DNA of 64,000 bases from Triglochin maritima. Taxonomy: Eukaryota > Streptophyta > Magnoliopsida > Alismatales > Juncaginaceae. The notes beneath the pieces are model-generated. The model made no database searches and was not told where the DNA came from. It saw only the letters and a program-made list of their open reading frames with translations. The stretch is taken from positions 11,008,501 to 11,072,500 of the forward strand of contig OY821775.1 in assembly GCA_963682175.1 (NCBI GenBank). The letters are read 5' to 3'. Each line of letters opens with the position of its first letter. The stretch's first letter is position 1. Shown piece by piece: positions 45,366-56,936 of this stretch. The translations under genes were made by a program, and so were the position numbers.

Positions 45366-48300
45366 ATGGGTAACAATGAAGCCGAGAATCCACCTAAGTC
45401 TGAGAAAGCAACTTCGCCGGTGCAGGTTAGGAGAAAATTTAAAAGTATTTTTTTTACATAGCATTTGTAATTCTTTTCTGCACTTTCAAGGGTAGTGGCC
45501 TTTAAAATCTTGTTATGGAAATGGAAAGGTCAATATTTCGGGTAACTATATTTCGATTGAATATTCAGGCAATAAATTCTGTTAACTGTTAAATTTTAGA
45601 CTTTTAGTTGTAGAACATGAAATCACACGCTATCATTTAGCGTAATTCCTAATTCACTAGGCTGCCTTCTCCAGGAGTATATAGTTGTTAACATACTTGG
45701 CTGTGGAACCACTTACGTACACTTCATCAAACAAGAAATATGATCTCAGCTCCCTCTCATCATCTATTTGTTCCTGTAACCAGTGTCATATTGCAACTTT
45801 GGCTGGCATGAATTTCATGGTTGGCTTTCCGATATTAATCCACCATATAAGTTACGTATACTAAAACAAAAAATATATTATTGAAAATTGCTAAAATCGT
45901 ATTTTTATCAGGAGCAGCCGGCTGTTCATCCATACCCTGAATGGACAACCATGCAGGTTGATTCACCCTTCATTCTGAACTTAAGGCCTCTTAATTAAAT
46001 AAATTAAATGCAGACCCTTAAAGTTATTCCTTACACAGGCATACTATGGGCCAGGAGTTGGAATTCCTCCCTCGTACTTCAGTTCTGCAGTAGTTCCTGG
46101 TCATGCACCACATCCCTACATGTGGGGTCCTCAGGTAATTGATGTTTCACTTCAACAAGATTATTAACATTTTATAGATACTTCTAAACTTGCACATGAC
46201 CATTGAAGAAGTCGTATGAACTTGACTTGCATGTCTTTTTTTTTCTGTTTCCTTTTTGGTCAATGGGCAAAAGTAAAATTCTCTCATGCAAATTTTATGC
46301 TTGCTTGCATAAGGGTAGGTCCATGATGTGCTCACCTTATTTTTTGATGAGGCTATATATGGGTGAGGGGGAAGTCTGAAATGATATAGTTAAAAGCTTC
46401 AATAGTCAATACTATGATTTTGATTTTCCTGACGTTTATGTTGATTTTTTTTGTATCAGCCCATGATGTCACCTTTCGGAACCCCATACCCTCCAATGTA
46501 TCCACATGGGGGAGCATATTCCCATCCATCCATGCCTCTTGTAAGTATGTGTTATCTTTCAATTCCTTGCTAAAGTTTTGTTGCTCTTCGTTGATAGCAA
46601 CTCAAAAGTGTATTTTTATATGTTGTGGTCTCAAATAATCCGGACATGTTAATTTTTGCTTCTTTTTCGTGTTCTTCAATGTACTTGTTTATCTAGTGCT
46701 TGACATATTTCTAGCTTTCAGGGTTCACCTGCCCAAGGTCAAGGGAGTACCACATCATCCACCTCAAAAGAATCAATGGTACATCGGAGCTTTACCTATG
46801 CATTGGCTATATTATTTCAGTCTTAGGCACTTTTGTCATGCTACCATCATTCAATATTCATGTCTTAACTGCATTCTTTAGAGTAAGACAGTTTGGATCA
46901 CCTTGACGTGTTCCTTGCAGATGGTAACCCCTAGCATGCCCAAGACACCTTCGAATGGTAAAGAACATGGCTTGATGAAAAAACTCAAGGGATTTGATGG
47001 GCTTGCTGTCTCGACAAACAATGAAAATACTGATGGTGGCAAAGGTTCTGCTAGCAAGAGGTGTCAAAGGTGCATCTTTACTTGAATAATGATTCACTTA
47101 AATTCTCTTGTTCGGCATAACAGCTGTATTAAATCTCACTTTATTCTGTCTATTTATGTCACAGTGGAGAAGGTCCTACCGAAGGTTCCAGTGATGGGAG
47201 TGATGGGAATGACTCGCAAGAAGTATAGTCTTGGAGTTTATGCTTGTATATTTTATTTGCAGTTTGGAACTTGAACTAAACTTTTTTCTTACCAGGGTAA
47301 TCACTCACAGAAGAAAAGAATTTGTTCTCTGGAAGCTCCTGGCAATGGTAAGTTTCAGATTCTTATGTTATTATCGCTGTTGTAGGTACATTTTTCATCT
47401 TCGTTGTTACTTTTGTGTGGGAAAAGAGATTATATTGTAGATAGTTAATAACAGAAAGATATTGTTCTATGTGGTTGTTTCTTGCATGCCAAAATGACTA
47501 GTTATTATTTTCAGGGAAAAATGGGAAGATTGACATGCAATCGAGCAGCGAAGATGGAGATGCACCTAAAATTTCTTTGGGTGTTGCTTTAGCACATCCA
47601 AATATCAGTGGCAAGGCAGTAGCTGTTCCCCCAGTTAACATGGCCACAAAATCTAAGCCACTTGCAACTCATCTTCCCTTGACAACACCTGCAGGTCGTG
47701 AGGGAGTACCACCTGAACACTGGATGCAGGCATGTCCTTCGTAATGAAACTCTACTTGAAAGATCATGTGTTCTTGTTAATGACTTTGATATGTTCTTGT
47801 TCAACCCTGGTTTGATTGGAGAATAATTTAGTGTTTTGTTGGTCTTTAGAAGTGCTACACTTTCACGTTATATTATCTATTTTGTCATCTAGTCATTACA
47901 TTTCTTTTGAAGTCAAAATGCGACACCAATAGATGTGTGTGAAGTGATAAACTGTGACAATAGTTGTTATTCTTCTTCCTGCAATAGCATGATATGCTCT
48001 AAAATATGTAAAAAGTTGGTGAACACCACATTCTCTGACCCAACAATACACATTTGAAACCCCTATTTTATTGATTTAATTGAATGACATACTATGACAA
48101 TATTTATAGGAAACATGCAATACTGTGGTCTTTAAGGTAGGAACAGTTTTTCCTCACTATTTTTCTGCTTAACTCTTGTCTGTATTGCAATGCTAGGATG
48201 AACGTGAGCTGAAAAGGGAGAGGAGGAAACAATCAAATAGAGAATCTGCCAGAAGGTCAAGGCTGAGGAAACAGGTACTATAGGAAGTCATAATGTAGTG

Positions 48301-48851
48301 GCTATTTCATGTGTTTTAGTGTAATGGCACTAGTGGTATGCCTGTGTGGTGATGGTATGAAAATTTCTCTCCAATCGGTGATCCTTTTCCTAGGCGGAGA
48401 CAGAGGAACTTGCCGTCAAAGTGGAGAACTTGACCTCAGAGAACGTAGCTCTCAAAACAGAAATTGGTCGTCTTACTGAAATGTCCGAAAAACTAAGGGG
48501 AGAAAACTCTGCTCTGATGGTACATCTTTTCTTTATTATGTTATCATTATCTTTTGGGTAGGATTTATCATTATCAAATTGATATGTCTGCCTCTCAAAG
48601 TAACCTTTGTGTCGGTTTTGCAGGACAAGCTGAAGAATCCATTGGGAGCTGAATCAATGGGAGCTCCAGTTGCCACAGAAGTAGAGAAGGGTCCAATCGA
48701 TGGGTTGGAGAATCTGTTGTCGCGTGTCAACAACTCCAGTTCCAGCGACAGAAATGAGACGCAGGAGAACACAACTAATGAGAACTCAGGAATGAAGCTT
48801 CACCAACTTCTGGAGCCCAGTAGCAGAAAAGATGCTGTGGCTGCAAGCTGA
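45366..48851 (+). CDS. GBF: G-box-binding factor bZIP transcription factor (group G, GBF3/CPRF1-like)
   Basis: Twelve coding exons: 45366-45425, 45912-45956, 46039-46134, 46460-46540, 46722-46778, 46921-47069, 47165-47222, 47296-47347, 47515-47729, 48197-48274, 48394-48519 and 48624-48851. Frames join exactly to 414 residues. Residues 1-110 are the proline-rich MFMR region with PYPEWTTMQAYYG and APHPYMWGPQ blocks. A serine/asparagine-rich middle follows. The basic region (272-297, with KQSNRESARRSRLRKQ) binds CACGTG. Leucine heptads follow at 298-339, and the C-terminus has LLSRV, KLHQLLE and DAVAA motifs typical of GBF2/GBF3/CPRF1. The protein acts as a nuclear homo- or heterodimer in light- and stress-regulated transcription. 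All introns are GT-AG except after 47729, where the donor is GC. Start chosen because homologs begin MGN. Confidence 0.95.
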
Positions 48852-49100
48852 GTTCAATCCCCTACTGATCACATGACCCCAAGCTATATTATCTGCTTGG
48901 AGCTTTACTACTAACAGTGTTACAGTAGCCGTTATATTTGTATCTGTAGGTGCCAACAGACTAATCATCTTGGCTTAGGAGCGAGAATTTGAGCTCTACT
49001 GATGAGGGGAAGAGGTTTTTGTTTACTGGGTTCTTCCAGCTATGATGTGACTTTGTAATAATGTGACTAATCCTGTTCTTTTTCCACACTTAAGCCAGTT
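48852..49100 (+). other. 3' UTR of the bZIP gene
   Basis: Non-coding transcribed-looking DNA follows TGA at 48849-48851. A TTTGTAATAATGTG stretch near 49052 may act in poly(A) formation. The end is approximate. Confidence 0.5.
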
Positions 49101-49892
49101 AGGTTGTCTTTTGTATTACTTGCGACATAGTAATGTATATTCCACGAGAGATCTGTCACGGTGTTTTAGTGGACAACAAATTATTACCCTTGATTTGTGT
49201 TTTCGGTACACGGTGGGCATGATTAGACTGGTAATTACATCATAATAGATGTATGTTGAAGGATTTGCGTTACCCTGGAAGGAAAGGATGAGACATTCAG
49301 TATCAAGTTGGCCCGCCACTGCATGGAACCACCCCAGAATGTGTTTTGCTTATAAGGTGTGAAATAATATATTTGTCTACCACGTGGTATACCTAATGCT
49401 AACTTTTATTGTAGAAGCACGTTTCACCTAATTCGTTTATCTCTACAAAGGAGAAAGGCAAAGTGACAATCGTGTAAATATGGTCATTAAATTCCTGTAT
49501 CACGCTTGAGAATAGAGATATGTACGTCGAATGTGAATGTGTAGGTTCTGGAAATTTTCTCATTATGTAAGTTCTAGTTTATCATCATTGAAGATGTAAT
49601 TTAGGTATTTTAATATATTTTAGGCCTCGATAGGTCTTACGGTGCAATTAGAGGACGAATCTCCTTTACATATTACTTTCTTGTGTTATTCCTTAATTTT
49701 ACCAAAGGAAAACAAAGGGAAGTAGGGTTCTTCTAATCCTTTTCAGCAATATACTGCTCTCTTCGCTGGTAAGCAGCACAACCAAAGTAATCATCAAAAC
49801 TCTGGCAGCAACGTTTAAATTAAACCAATGGCAAATCCAATGGTCAGAACTCAGAAGTACACACTGGCTTGCACCATATGTAAGAATTAAGA
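49101..49892. other. Intergenic DNA
   Basis: No gene or element recognised between the bZIP gene and the solo LTR. Confidence 0.6.
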
Positions 49893-49897
49893 CATGT

Positions 49898-52039
49898 TGT
49901 TAACCCATGCTTAGGCTAATCCCGGGATTAGTGGGGTATTAGCATGGGGAAGATGAGGTGAATAGTGGGCTGGTGATGGGTGATGGGGTAGGGAGGCCGG
50001 TTACTATTGGTGGTGATGGGTTGGTTGTTTTAACAAAAAAACTCACATCTCTCTCTCTCATTCGTTTTCCCTCTCTCACTCTCTCCATTTCCCTTGTCCG
50101 ACGAGCAGCAACGGAGGAGACGACTCCGGTGGTGTAGGCGAGCGATCCCGGCGTGAGGCGTGCGGAGGTGGACGTGCGAGGAGGTGGCGGAGACGACGTT
50201 GCGCGAGCGAGGCTCCGGTGGTTTCGTCGTTTTCTTGAGGTATGTCGGCTTTTAGTGTGGTTTTGTTGTTTCCCCACGTTTGTGGGAAGTTGTGGTCGGT
50301 CGCGGGAGGTCGGAGACCTCGCCGGCGACTGAGAGAATGACGTAAAATCCTTGGCTGGTGCAAGGTTGCTGTCGACCAACGGTCGACCGGTGCTTTCGGG
50401 CGGTCGACCTGTTTTACCTTTTTGCCCGACTTTAACCAACACCGGTCGAACAATGCCAATGTGGCGGTCGACCGGTTGCATGTGTGCTGGTGAGTTGGAG
50501 GCTTATTGTCGGATTTTGGTCGACCGTCCCTTGTTTTTGAGTCGACGGGAACTTAAGTGTACTTGATAATATTGCATGTTGTTCGACCGTTTTCAATATA
50601 TCGTTCGACCGTTATATGACGTAGACTATTAGGATGACCCTGGTAGTTTTCGGTCTATCGGGATCCTTGAGTCGGTCGACCGAATAGACTTGTTGATTTT
50701 AACCAACTCCAGATTTTGACCTCGTGTTCAGTCGACCGGTTTTAGACTGTTGTTCGACCGTTTGGACTTAAGTGACGCGCAGAATAGTTCGACCGTTGTA
50801 GACTTTCGGTCGACCGAACCTATTGGGGACGGTCAACCGGTTAGGCTTTTTCGGTCGACCATTTGTGTGCAGAACTGAATTCCTGGTCCTCGTGTTGTGT
50901 CAACTCTGTCCACGGAAACTCGTGTCCTCGCTTAGAGCGTGAGCCGGGAGGTGACGGCGGGTACGTGCTCGTGCCTGCCCAGGGACCGCCGTGTGGAAGA
51001 GTGTGGACACTTGGGTCGCTCCACCTCCGTGTTGGACCGTGGTGTGACGTATTGTTGCCTTACTCTCTGTAGAGTAGCAGACCTGAGGGATCGCGGATCC
51101 CAATGCGTGTTGACGCATGGCTCGTGGAGCATGATGACCCTGCAAACTACGGTATGGACCCGTCCGATGTTGTGCCGGACGTATGTTGTACCGCCGAGGT
51201 TGTGTCGGCGATGCCGTCGAGGTTTTGCCAGCGATGATGGTGCCGACGATGTTCCGGCTTGTGGTTGTGTCGTCCGATGTTGTGTCAGACGTATGTTGTA
51301 CCGCCGATGTTGTGCTGGCGATGCCGCCGATGTTGTTCCGGTGATGATCCCCGATTGGGCACCTATCTTGGGATGTTGACCGATCGGGCTACGACTCCGT
51401 CGAGGTGGTGTAGACCACGTGGTTCCTTGTGCGGAAGTGCGGACGCTCCTCACCGATCCCTTTGGCTCGAGTAGTCGCGTGTGAGGGTGCATCGCGTACT
51501 GTCCGTAAGACCGTATGTGCTGTGCCTACGGTAGGTTTTCGAGGGAGACCTGTGTTGTTGCTGGACTGATGTCCTTGTGGACCATGTTGAAGATCGTTAT
51601 TGTTGTTGGACTGAGGTCCCGTTTACCGTTGGAGGGATTTGATGCATTGCAGATGTGATATGATATGCTACTAGTATGATAGGTTCATTTACCGTACTGT
51701 GACATTCATATAGGCGAGCTTGGCATACGGGGTTTCCTAATTGGAAACTCAGACATCGTTGTTTGATTCATGTTTCAGGACCGCAGCACGTTCTGTCGGG
51801 TGGTGACAGCAGGCGCACACATTTTGGGGTCAGGATCCTCTTCGGACTCTTCGAGGTCGTCGTGATTGTTTGTACCTGTCTTTCGTTATATTGTGGTAAT
51901 CACGTCTTTTGACAAACCCTGTTGTATTAATTGGTGCACCGACTGTTGATTTATTTGAGTAACATTCTCGTTGATGAGTTTATCTGATAATCTCTTGATT
52001 GTTTAAATTTTTAAATTTCCGCTGTTTCGGGATGTTACA
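49898..52039 (-). mobile_element. Solo LTR, TGTAAC family, rich in CGGTCGACCG
   Basis: On the minus strand it starts TGTAACATCCCGAAACAGCGG and ends GGGTTAACA. CATGT flanks it at 49893-49897 and 52040-52044. It is related to 18969-20832 by the shared ends, CATACGGGGTTTCC and the GTCGGGTGGTGAC stretch, read in the opposite direction. Length is 2,142 bp. Between 50380 and 50860 it has five exact GGTCGACCG motifs and about nine one-base variants. Between 51160 and 51350 there are GATGTTGTNCCGGCGATG-like minisatellite units, also found at 22900-23000. GC-rich open frames here are repeat artefacts. Confidence 0.93.
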
Positions 52040-52629
52040 CATGTCATAATGCAAATAGCTAAGAAAAACCAAAGCCATGATCTAAATAAGGAATGAATGA
52101 AAAACCAAAACCACAGTCATAAATTGGCAAAATACAAGCGTCGCTCAAGGGTCAAGACAAGTATAATCAAATTCCACAAATTTTATGCAAAGCGACACGG
52201 TAACGGAAAAGAACCCCTAGCCATGCTATGATGCTAATGAAGTGATGCTGCAGGTGTATCACCAGCAAACTCCAGGATTAGAGCATATTTAACAGCGCCC
52301 GGGCTACCCCCGGGCGCCCTGCACTCTCTCTCTACCACGTCAGCTTCTCTCTCTGCCACGTCAGCTCACCCAACCCACCCAAAAAATCCCCTTATCCATG
52401 CCCAGGCTACCCCCACCCACCCTACACTCTCTTTCATCCACATCATTTCTTAATTAAACAAATTTAATTCTCACACAACATTTAACAAAATACATTATAT
52501 ATAAATCTAATTCTAATTACATTATAATTTTAATTCGCGATATACTTATTATTATTATTAATTAATTAACAATATTAATCACTATTAAACACAAAATTTT
52601 GAATATTTGAAATTTGAATATTTGAATTT

Positions 52630-52790
52630 CGAAACGCGCGTGACTGCACAGTATACGCGTGATTGCACAGTCTACGCGTGAATCAAAAGTAGTCCGCGTG
52701 AATCTACAGTATACGCGTGAAAGAAAAGTAGTCCGCGTGAATGTACAGTATACGCGTGAAAGAAAAGTAATCCGCGTGATTGCAGAGTGT
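52630..52790. promoter_or_regulatory. Array of ACGCGTGA motifs upstream of ORF1
   Basis: About eight units such as TACGCGTGAAAGAAAAGTA and TCCGCGTGAATNTACAGTA lie directly before ORF1. A TATATATA box near 52804 comes just after. The core is the same as in the H1 array at 23690-23850, in the reverse sense. Confidence 0.72.
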
Positions 52791-52891
52791 CTAATTTTTT
52801 CTCTATATATACCCTACACAAAAATCAACTTACACCCCATATCTCTTCCACAAAACTCAAAACTCAACTTACATCCCATATCTCTCCCACA

Positions 52892-54160
52892 ATGTCTTCT
52901 CCGGAGTACAATCGTTCCCCCCCCCCCCCCCCTCCTCCACAATCAAATCCGCATCCACGCTATCCACAACCATATCCCTCACGTCCATTTTACCAACAAC
53001 CATTCCAACAACCCGACTTCTCCCAGTACGCACCACCATTCCCACCACCTGACCAAAACTCATCATTCCCACAATTCTCCCACTACGCATCCCTAGATCA
53101 AAACTTACCATTCCCACAATACTCTCAATATGCACCATCATTCCCTTATAATCAACCGCAGTTCCAGATGTTTGGCCGACCCTTGTCTCAAAATAGCCGC
53201 CAGAGTATGGTGGACACTGAAGATGAGGGTAACGACGACGATGAGTCCCCACCACGACACACCCCCACACCACCATCCCCACCTCCACAGCGTCGTCACC
53301 GCAAGCAAGTCCAAACTGCCAAAGCCAATCCGAAGTTGTGGACCACAGCTGAGGACGAGAGACTTGTCTCTGCATATATGGAAGTCAGTTGCGATGCGGT
53401 GACAGGGACAAACCAGAAGTCTACTTCATTGTGGACTAGAGTGAAACGTGTGTACGACATCTCCGTGGAAGGTACATGCCTACCCAAAAGGAACGCAGAG
53501 TCCTTAAAAGGACGGTGGAGGAGAATTATACCTGCTGTGAACAAGTGGGTCGGGTGCTTCGATCAGGCATTCCGACGGAAAAGGAGCGGCCAGAATGACG
53601 ACGATGTTGTCCGACAAGCGCACGTGATCTACGAGCGAACTCATGGGCCTAGTAAATTTCTTTATTTTGATGCTTGAGTTATGTTGCGTAGGTACCCAAA
53701 ATGGGAGAGTGTGATCTCCGGAGCTAATGCCGTGCGTGTTGACTGGGAGTCCCCGGAGTTGCACGATGAAAATAGTCCCCAGTCAGGAAGCCTTGGGAAA
53801 AGAAAGAGCACGGACGGCTCGAGGACGCAATCACCCTCGGATGCAGAAGAGCCGATGCCGGAGTCGTCTACACGCCCAGAAGGTGTGAAGAAGGCTAAGA
53901 AAAAGGCTAAGAGTGCATTACGCCCCGAAAGAGACACCGATGTTAGAGAACTTGCACAACAGATGCGATACACCGCCCAAGTCAGAGAAGATGATTTCTC
54001 CAAGCAAGAGGAGTTAGCGGAAAGGAATTTCCAGAGGCATTTAATAAAAAATAAGTTGGACATGCTTCACTCTCTGATGAGGAAGGACAACCCGACGGAG
54101 AAGGATCAAAAAGTAATCGATAAACTTCTCGCCTGGGCAGAAGAGAATGGGTATGTGTAG
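52892..54160 (+). pseudogene. PIF/Harbinger ORF1, Myb/SANT-like DNA-binding protein with one stop
   Basis: The frame from the ATG at 52892 (MSSPEYNRS) runs 422 codons to TAG at 54158-54160, interrupted once by TGA at 53675-53677 where relatives have tryptophan. The N-terminal third is proline/glutamine-rich, with a C run at about 52917-52930 that makes a proline tract. A Myb/SANT-like trihelix follows, with KLWTTAEDERLVSAYM, SLWTRVKRVYD and NAESLKGRWRRI. The part after the stop has a basic KKAKKKAKS patch and a coiled-coil tail (QEELAERNFQRHL...). In this family ORF1 binds the element ends and brings the transposase to the nucleus. Start chosen at 52892 rather than 52787 because the upstream codons lie in leader-like DNA just after the TATA box. 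With the stop, only the DNA-binding part (about 261 residues) would be made. Confidence 0.88.
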
Positions 54161-54562
54161 TTTGATGTAGTCCGTATTTCGTATGGTTTGTATTTCCCTT
54201 AGTTTGTATTTCGGGTTGTAGTAGTCTGTATGGTTTGTATTTCCCTTTAACATATGTTTCATGTGGTTGGTTGTATTTCGTATTTTATTATTATTAATGT
54301 ATTGTTGTATTAATTTTTTTTCTATTTAACTTGAAATTGTTGGTTCTGGAAATTTCTTAATTTTAATCACTGACAAAAAATTATTACCCCACATTTATAA
54401 CAAATACCCAATCCATTAATAACAAAACCAAAACTAAAAAAAATTCAAAAAAAAAATTAACCAATGGAAGGGGGACACGTGTCCCCCTCCCATGGGCGCC
54501 CGGGCGTCTGCCCGGGACGCCCACCGCCCGGGCAAGCGCCCCGCTCGTTAAGGGTGCCCTTA

Positions 54563-54650
54563 TTGATAGTGATGGTACCACAGCTTTGTTATTATCGCAA
54601 ACTCCAGGATTATTGATAGTGATGGTAGTTATCACCAGCAAGAACTCAAA
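54563..54650. repeat. Short direct repeat flanking H2
   Basis: CAAACTCCAGGATTA is present left of H2 (about 52266-52280) and again at about 54598-54612. TTGATAGTGATGGTA occurs twice right of H2. The host site was therefore a short tandem repeat of about 50 bp. Confidence 0.75.
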
Positions 54651-55528
54651 CTTACAAAATAAAAAATGAGTATTAGAAGATAATTACTCTAAAATAAATA
54701 AGTGTTTCTAGTGGTTTTATTCTATTACCGAGGCATTAAGTTTAGTGAGAGAAAAAGAAGAGATGAGAGAGAGTGTAGATAAATTATTTGAGTAACTTTT
54801 GTAATTTTTACAACACATAATAAATTTTATAAATTCTGAGTTTATTCAATGTGATTATGTAAAAAAATTATTAAATATTAATATATTTATCGGACGTTAA
54901 TGGAGAAGTTAACGGTTTGCTAACGGAATGACGCTGGAAAAAAGTTAATAACATTATGACAAGTATTTTGGTTTTTCTATGACACTAAGTCAAATAGTTA
55001 CTTTCGGATAACATAAAACCAATTTCGATGTTTGTTAGTGGTACCCAAGCAATTCACTTTTTTATTTTATTGATGGTCATGATTGATTTGAGGGATCAAA
55101 GATGTAAGTTGAAATCAATCTGAATAACCAAAAATTAGTGGTCTTAATAGATGGCTGAGATTAATTTGAAGGACCAAAAATTAGTGGGATATTGATAGAC
55201 AACCAAAGATCGATTTGAATGATCGAAAAATTAATTAACGAACGGTTAAGATCGATTTGAAGGACCAAAAATTACTAGGAACATCAATTTCAAAAGTAAT
55301 TGTCCTACATAGGCTAAGACCATTCCGATTAGCCTAACAACAAAATAGTACTGGCGACGATTACTAGAAATGTTAAAATTGATGGACAAAAATCATATAG
55401 ATGTTTTGTATGTACGTAGTGGTGGTGCGACATACAGAGGAGAGGAGAGGGGTTGAATGATCCAATTCGATTTTGAAAATTTACCTAATTTGTGAGGACA
55501 CTTCTGATCCCTCTATAATTTTTTATGA
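54651..55528. other. AT-rich intergenic DNA
   Basis: Several short GATTTGAAGGACCAAAAATTA-like direct repeats occur at about 55090-55270. No gene recognised. Confidence 0.5.
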
Positions 55529-56182
55529 TTTTTTTTGCTGAAGTGTCACTCAAAAACATCTTATTTCCCAAAATATCATCATGTTATAGTTATTTTGTTG
55601 GATCACTTAAAAACATGATTAACATCCAAAATGCTATCATGTTTTCTGATTATTGTAGATTTGTCACTCTGCTAATTTTTTCCACTAGTGATGTCACTAT
55701 TTCGTTAACTGCGTTAAAAAAATTAATATTTAATTATAAATTTTACAAATTCACCCATGAATAACTTTTTCTTCTTTTCTCTCTCCTCACTCCTCTCTTT
55801 ACTCTTTCTATTATTTCTATCTTCTCTCTCCTCTCTTTACTCTTTCCTCTTTATCTCTTTAATCTCTCATGTCTACTCTCTCTCATCTATCCTCTTTAGA
55901 AAGAAGAATGAGAGGAGAGAAAGGAGAGAGAAAAGAGAAAAAAAGAATAAAGAAATTAAGTTATTCTCGGTGAACTTGTAAAATAATTTCAATTAAATGT
56001 TAATTTTTTTAACGTTGATAGTGACATCACTAACTGAAATGGTTAGGAAAGTGGCAAATATGCAATAATCAGATAACATAATAGCATGCTAATCATGTTT
56101 TTGAGTGACATCCAAGAAAATAATAATATTGTGATGATATTTTAGAAAATGAGGTGATCCTGAGTGACAAACAAAAAATCCT
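55529..56182. repeat. Large inverted repeat (foldback element)
   Basis: The left arm, about 55529-55752, and the right arm, about 55967-56182, are reverse complements at roughly 80%. Shared blocks include AAAATATCATCA, CACTCAAAAACATGATTA, CTGATTATTG, AGTGATGTCACTAT and CGTTAAAAAAATTAA. The 210-bp spacer is a CT-rich stretch followed by its GA-rich complement. No clear target duplication was found. Confidence 0.8.
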
Positions 56183-56598
56183 ATTTTTTTCCTTAGGATT
56201 CCAACAAAAATCCTTCTTTTTTTACCTTAGGATTCCAACCTCTTGGATTATTTTTTTCAAATACCAATAGTAAGATAGTTGGATGAAATTTTACCCAATT
56301 AATCTAGTTCAATGATATCAATTTACCCACTGGCAGTCTTGCAGAATAACATACCCAATCAAACTTCATACCCATCCAACCAAACAATTTCGATTTTTAA
56401 CGTCATCCTTACGTACATCAAACCCATGACTTGAATTTCTTGCACCCGCATACTTGAATTTAGAAAAATTAACCTTATGTCAGTAGCTAAACATGCTAAC
56501 AATGCCAATAGTTGTATTGGCTTCTACCCAAATTTTTGCATTATCCAAGACCTTCCTCAGACGAAAATTAATGGTATGGGTAGAGAGGTTGATGACTT
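56183..56598. other. AT-rich intergenic DNA
   Basis: Nothing recognised. Confidence 0.5.
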
Positions 56599-56601
56599 TT
56601 A

Positions 56602-56753
56602 GGCCACCGTTAACGCCTGGGTACTTCCCGTGTGCTCTCTACCACGTCATACTAGCTCACCCCCTTCTTTCCAAATTTTCTTTAACCATGCCCAGAAACA
56701 GCTCGGATGTTCTATATTCTCTCATCTCTACGTCTTTGGAGAACAGTCCTACG

Positions 56754-56810
<57 letters not shown>

Positions 56811-56933
56811 CAAATAAAAAACATATTTTCGGGGGAAAATTGAAAAACAATTATTAATTTTTTAAACGATTTTAACAAATTAAAAAAAACAATACGGGGC
56901 CAACGGGAAACCACCCTCTCGTCAAGGGAGGCC
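56602..56933. mobile_element. Harbinger-type MITE with an internal TA microsatellite
   Basis: TTA at 56599-56601 and 56934-56936 flanks ends GGCCACCGTTAACG and, reverse-complemented, GGCCTCCCTTGACG. The body has CACGTCATACTAGCTCACCC like the other Harbinger MITEs. A TA dinucleotide run of about 50 bp (56756-56805) lies in the middle. Confidence 0.82.
56756..56805. repeat. (TA)n microsatellite
   Basis: About 24 TA units without interruption, inside the MITE. Confidence 0.97.
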
Positions 56934-56936
56934 TTA

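Larger units (their letters stand above)
52281..54559 (+). mobile_element. PIF/Harbinger element H2 with Myb-like ORF1 only
   Basis: TTA at 52278-52280 and 54560-54562 flanks ends GAGCATATTTAACAGCG and, reverse-complemented, GGGCACCCTTAACGAGCG. Length is 2,279 bp. The end beginning GAGC shares GCTGACGTGGCAGAGAGAG repeats with the right end of H1. The GGGC end shares with the left end of H1 the GGCGGTGGGCGTCCCGGGC block, the GGGGGACACGTGTCCCCC palindrome and the long AT-rich stretch through AAGAAATTTCCAGAACCAA. It contains only ORF1 and no transposase. Confidence 0.95.

Noticed and set aside
50932..51492. A 186-codon minus-strand frame and a 146-codon plus-strand frame
   Set aside because: Both lie in the solo LTR 49898-52039 over the minisatellite.
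52869..53375. A 168-codon minus-strand frame
   Set aside because: It is antisense to the Myb-like ORF1, which has family motifs on the plus strand.
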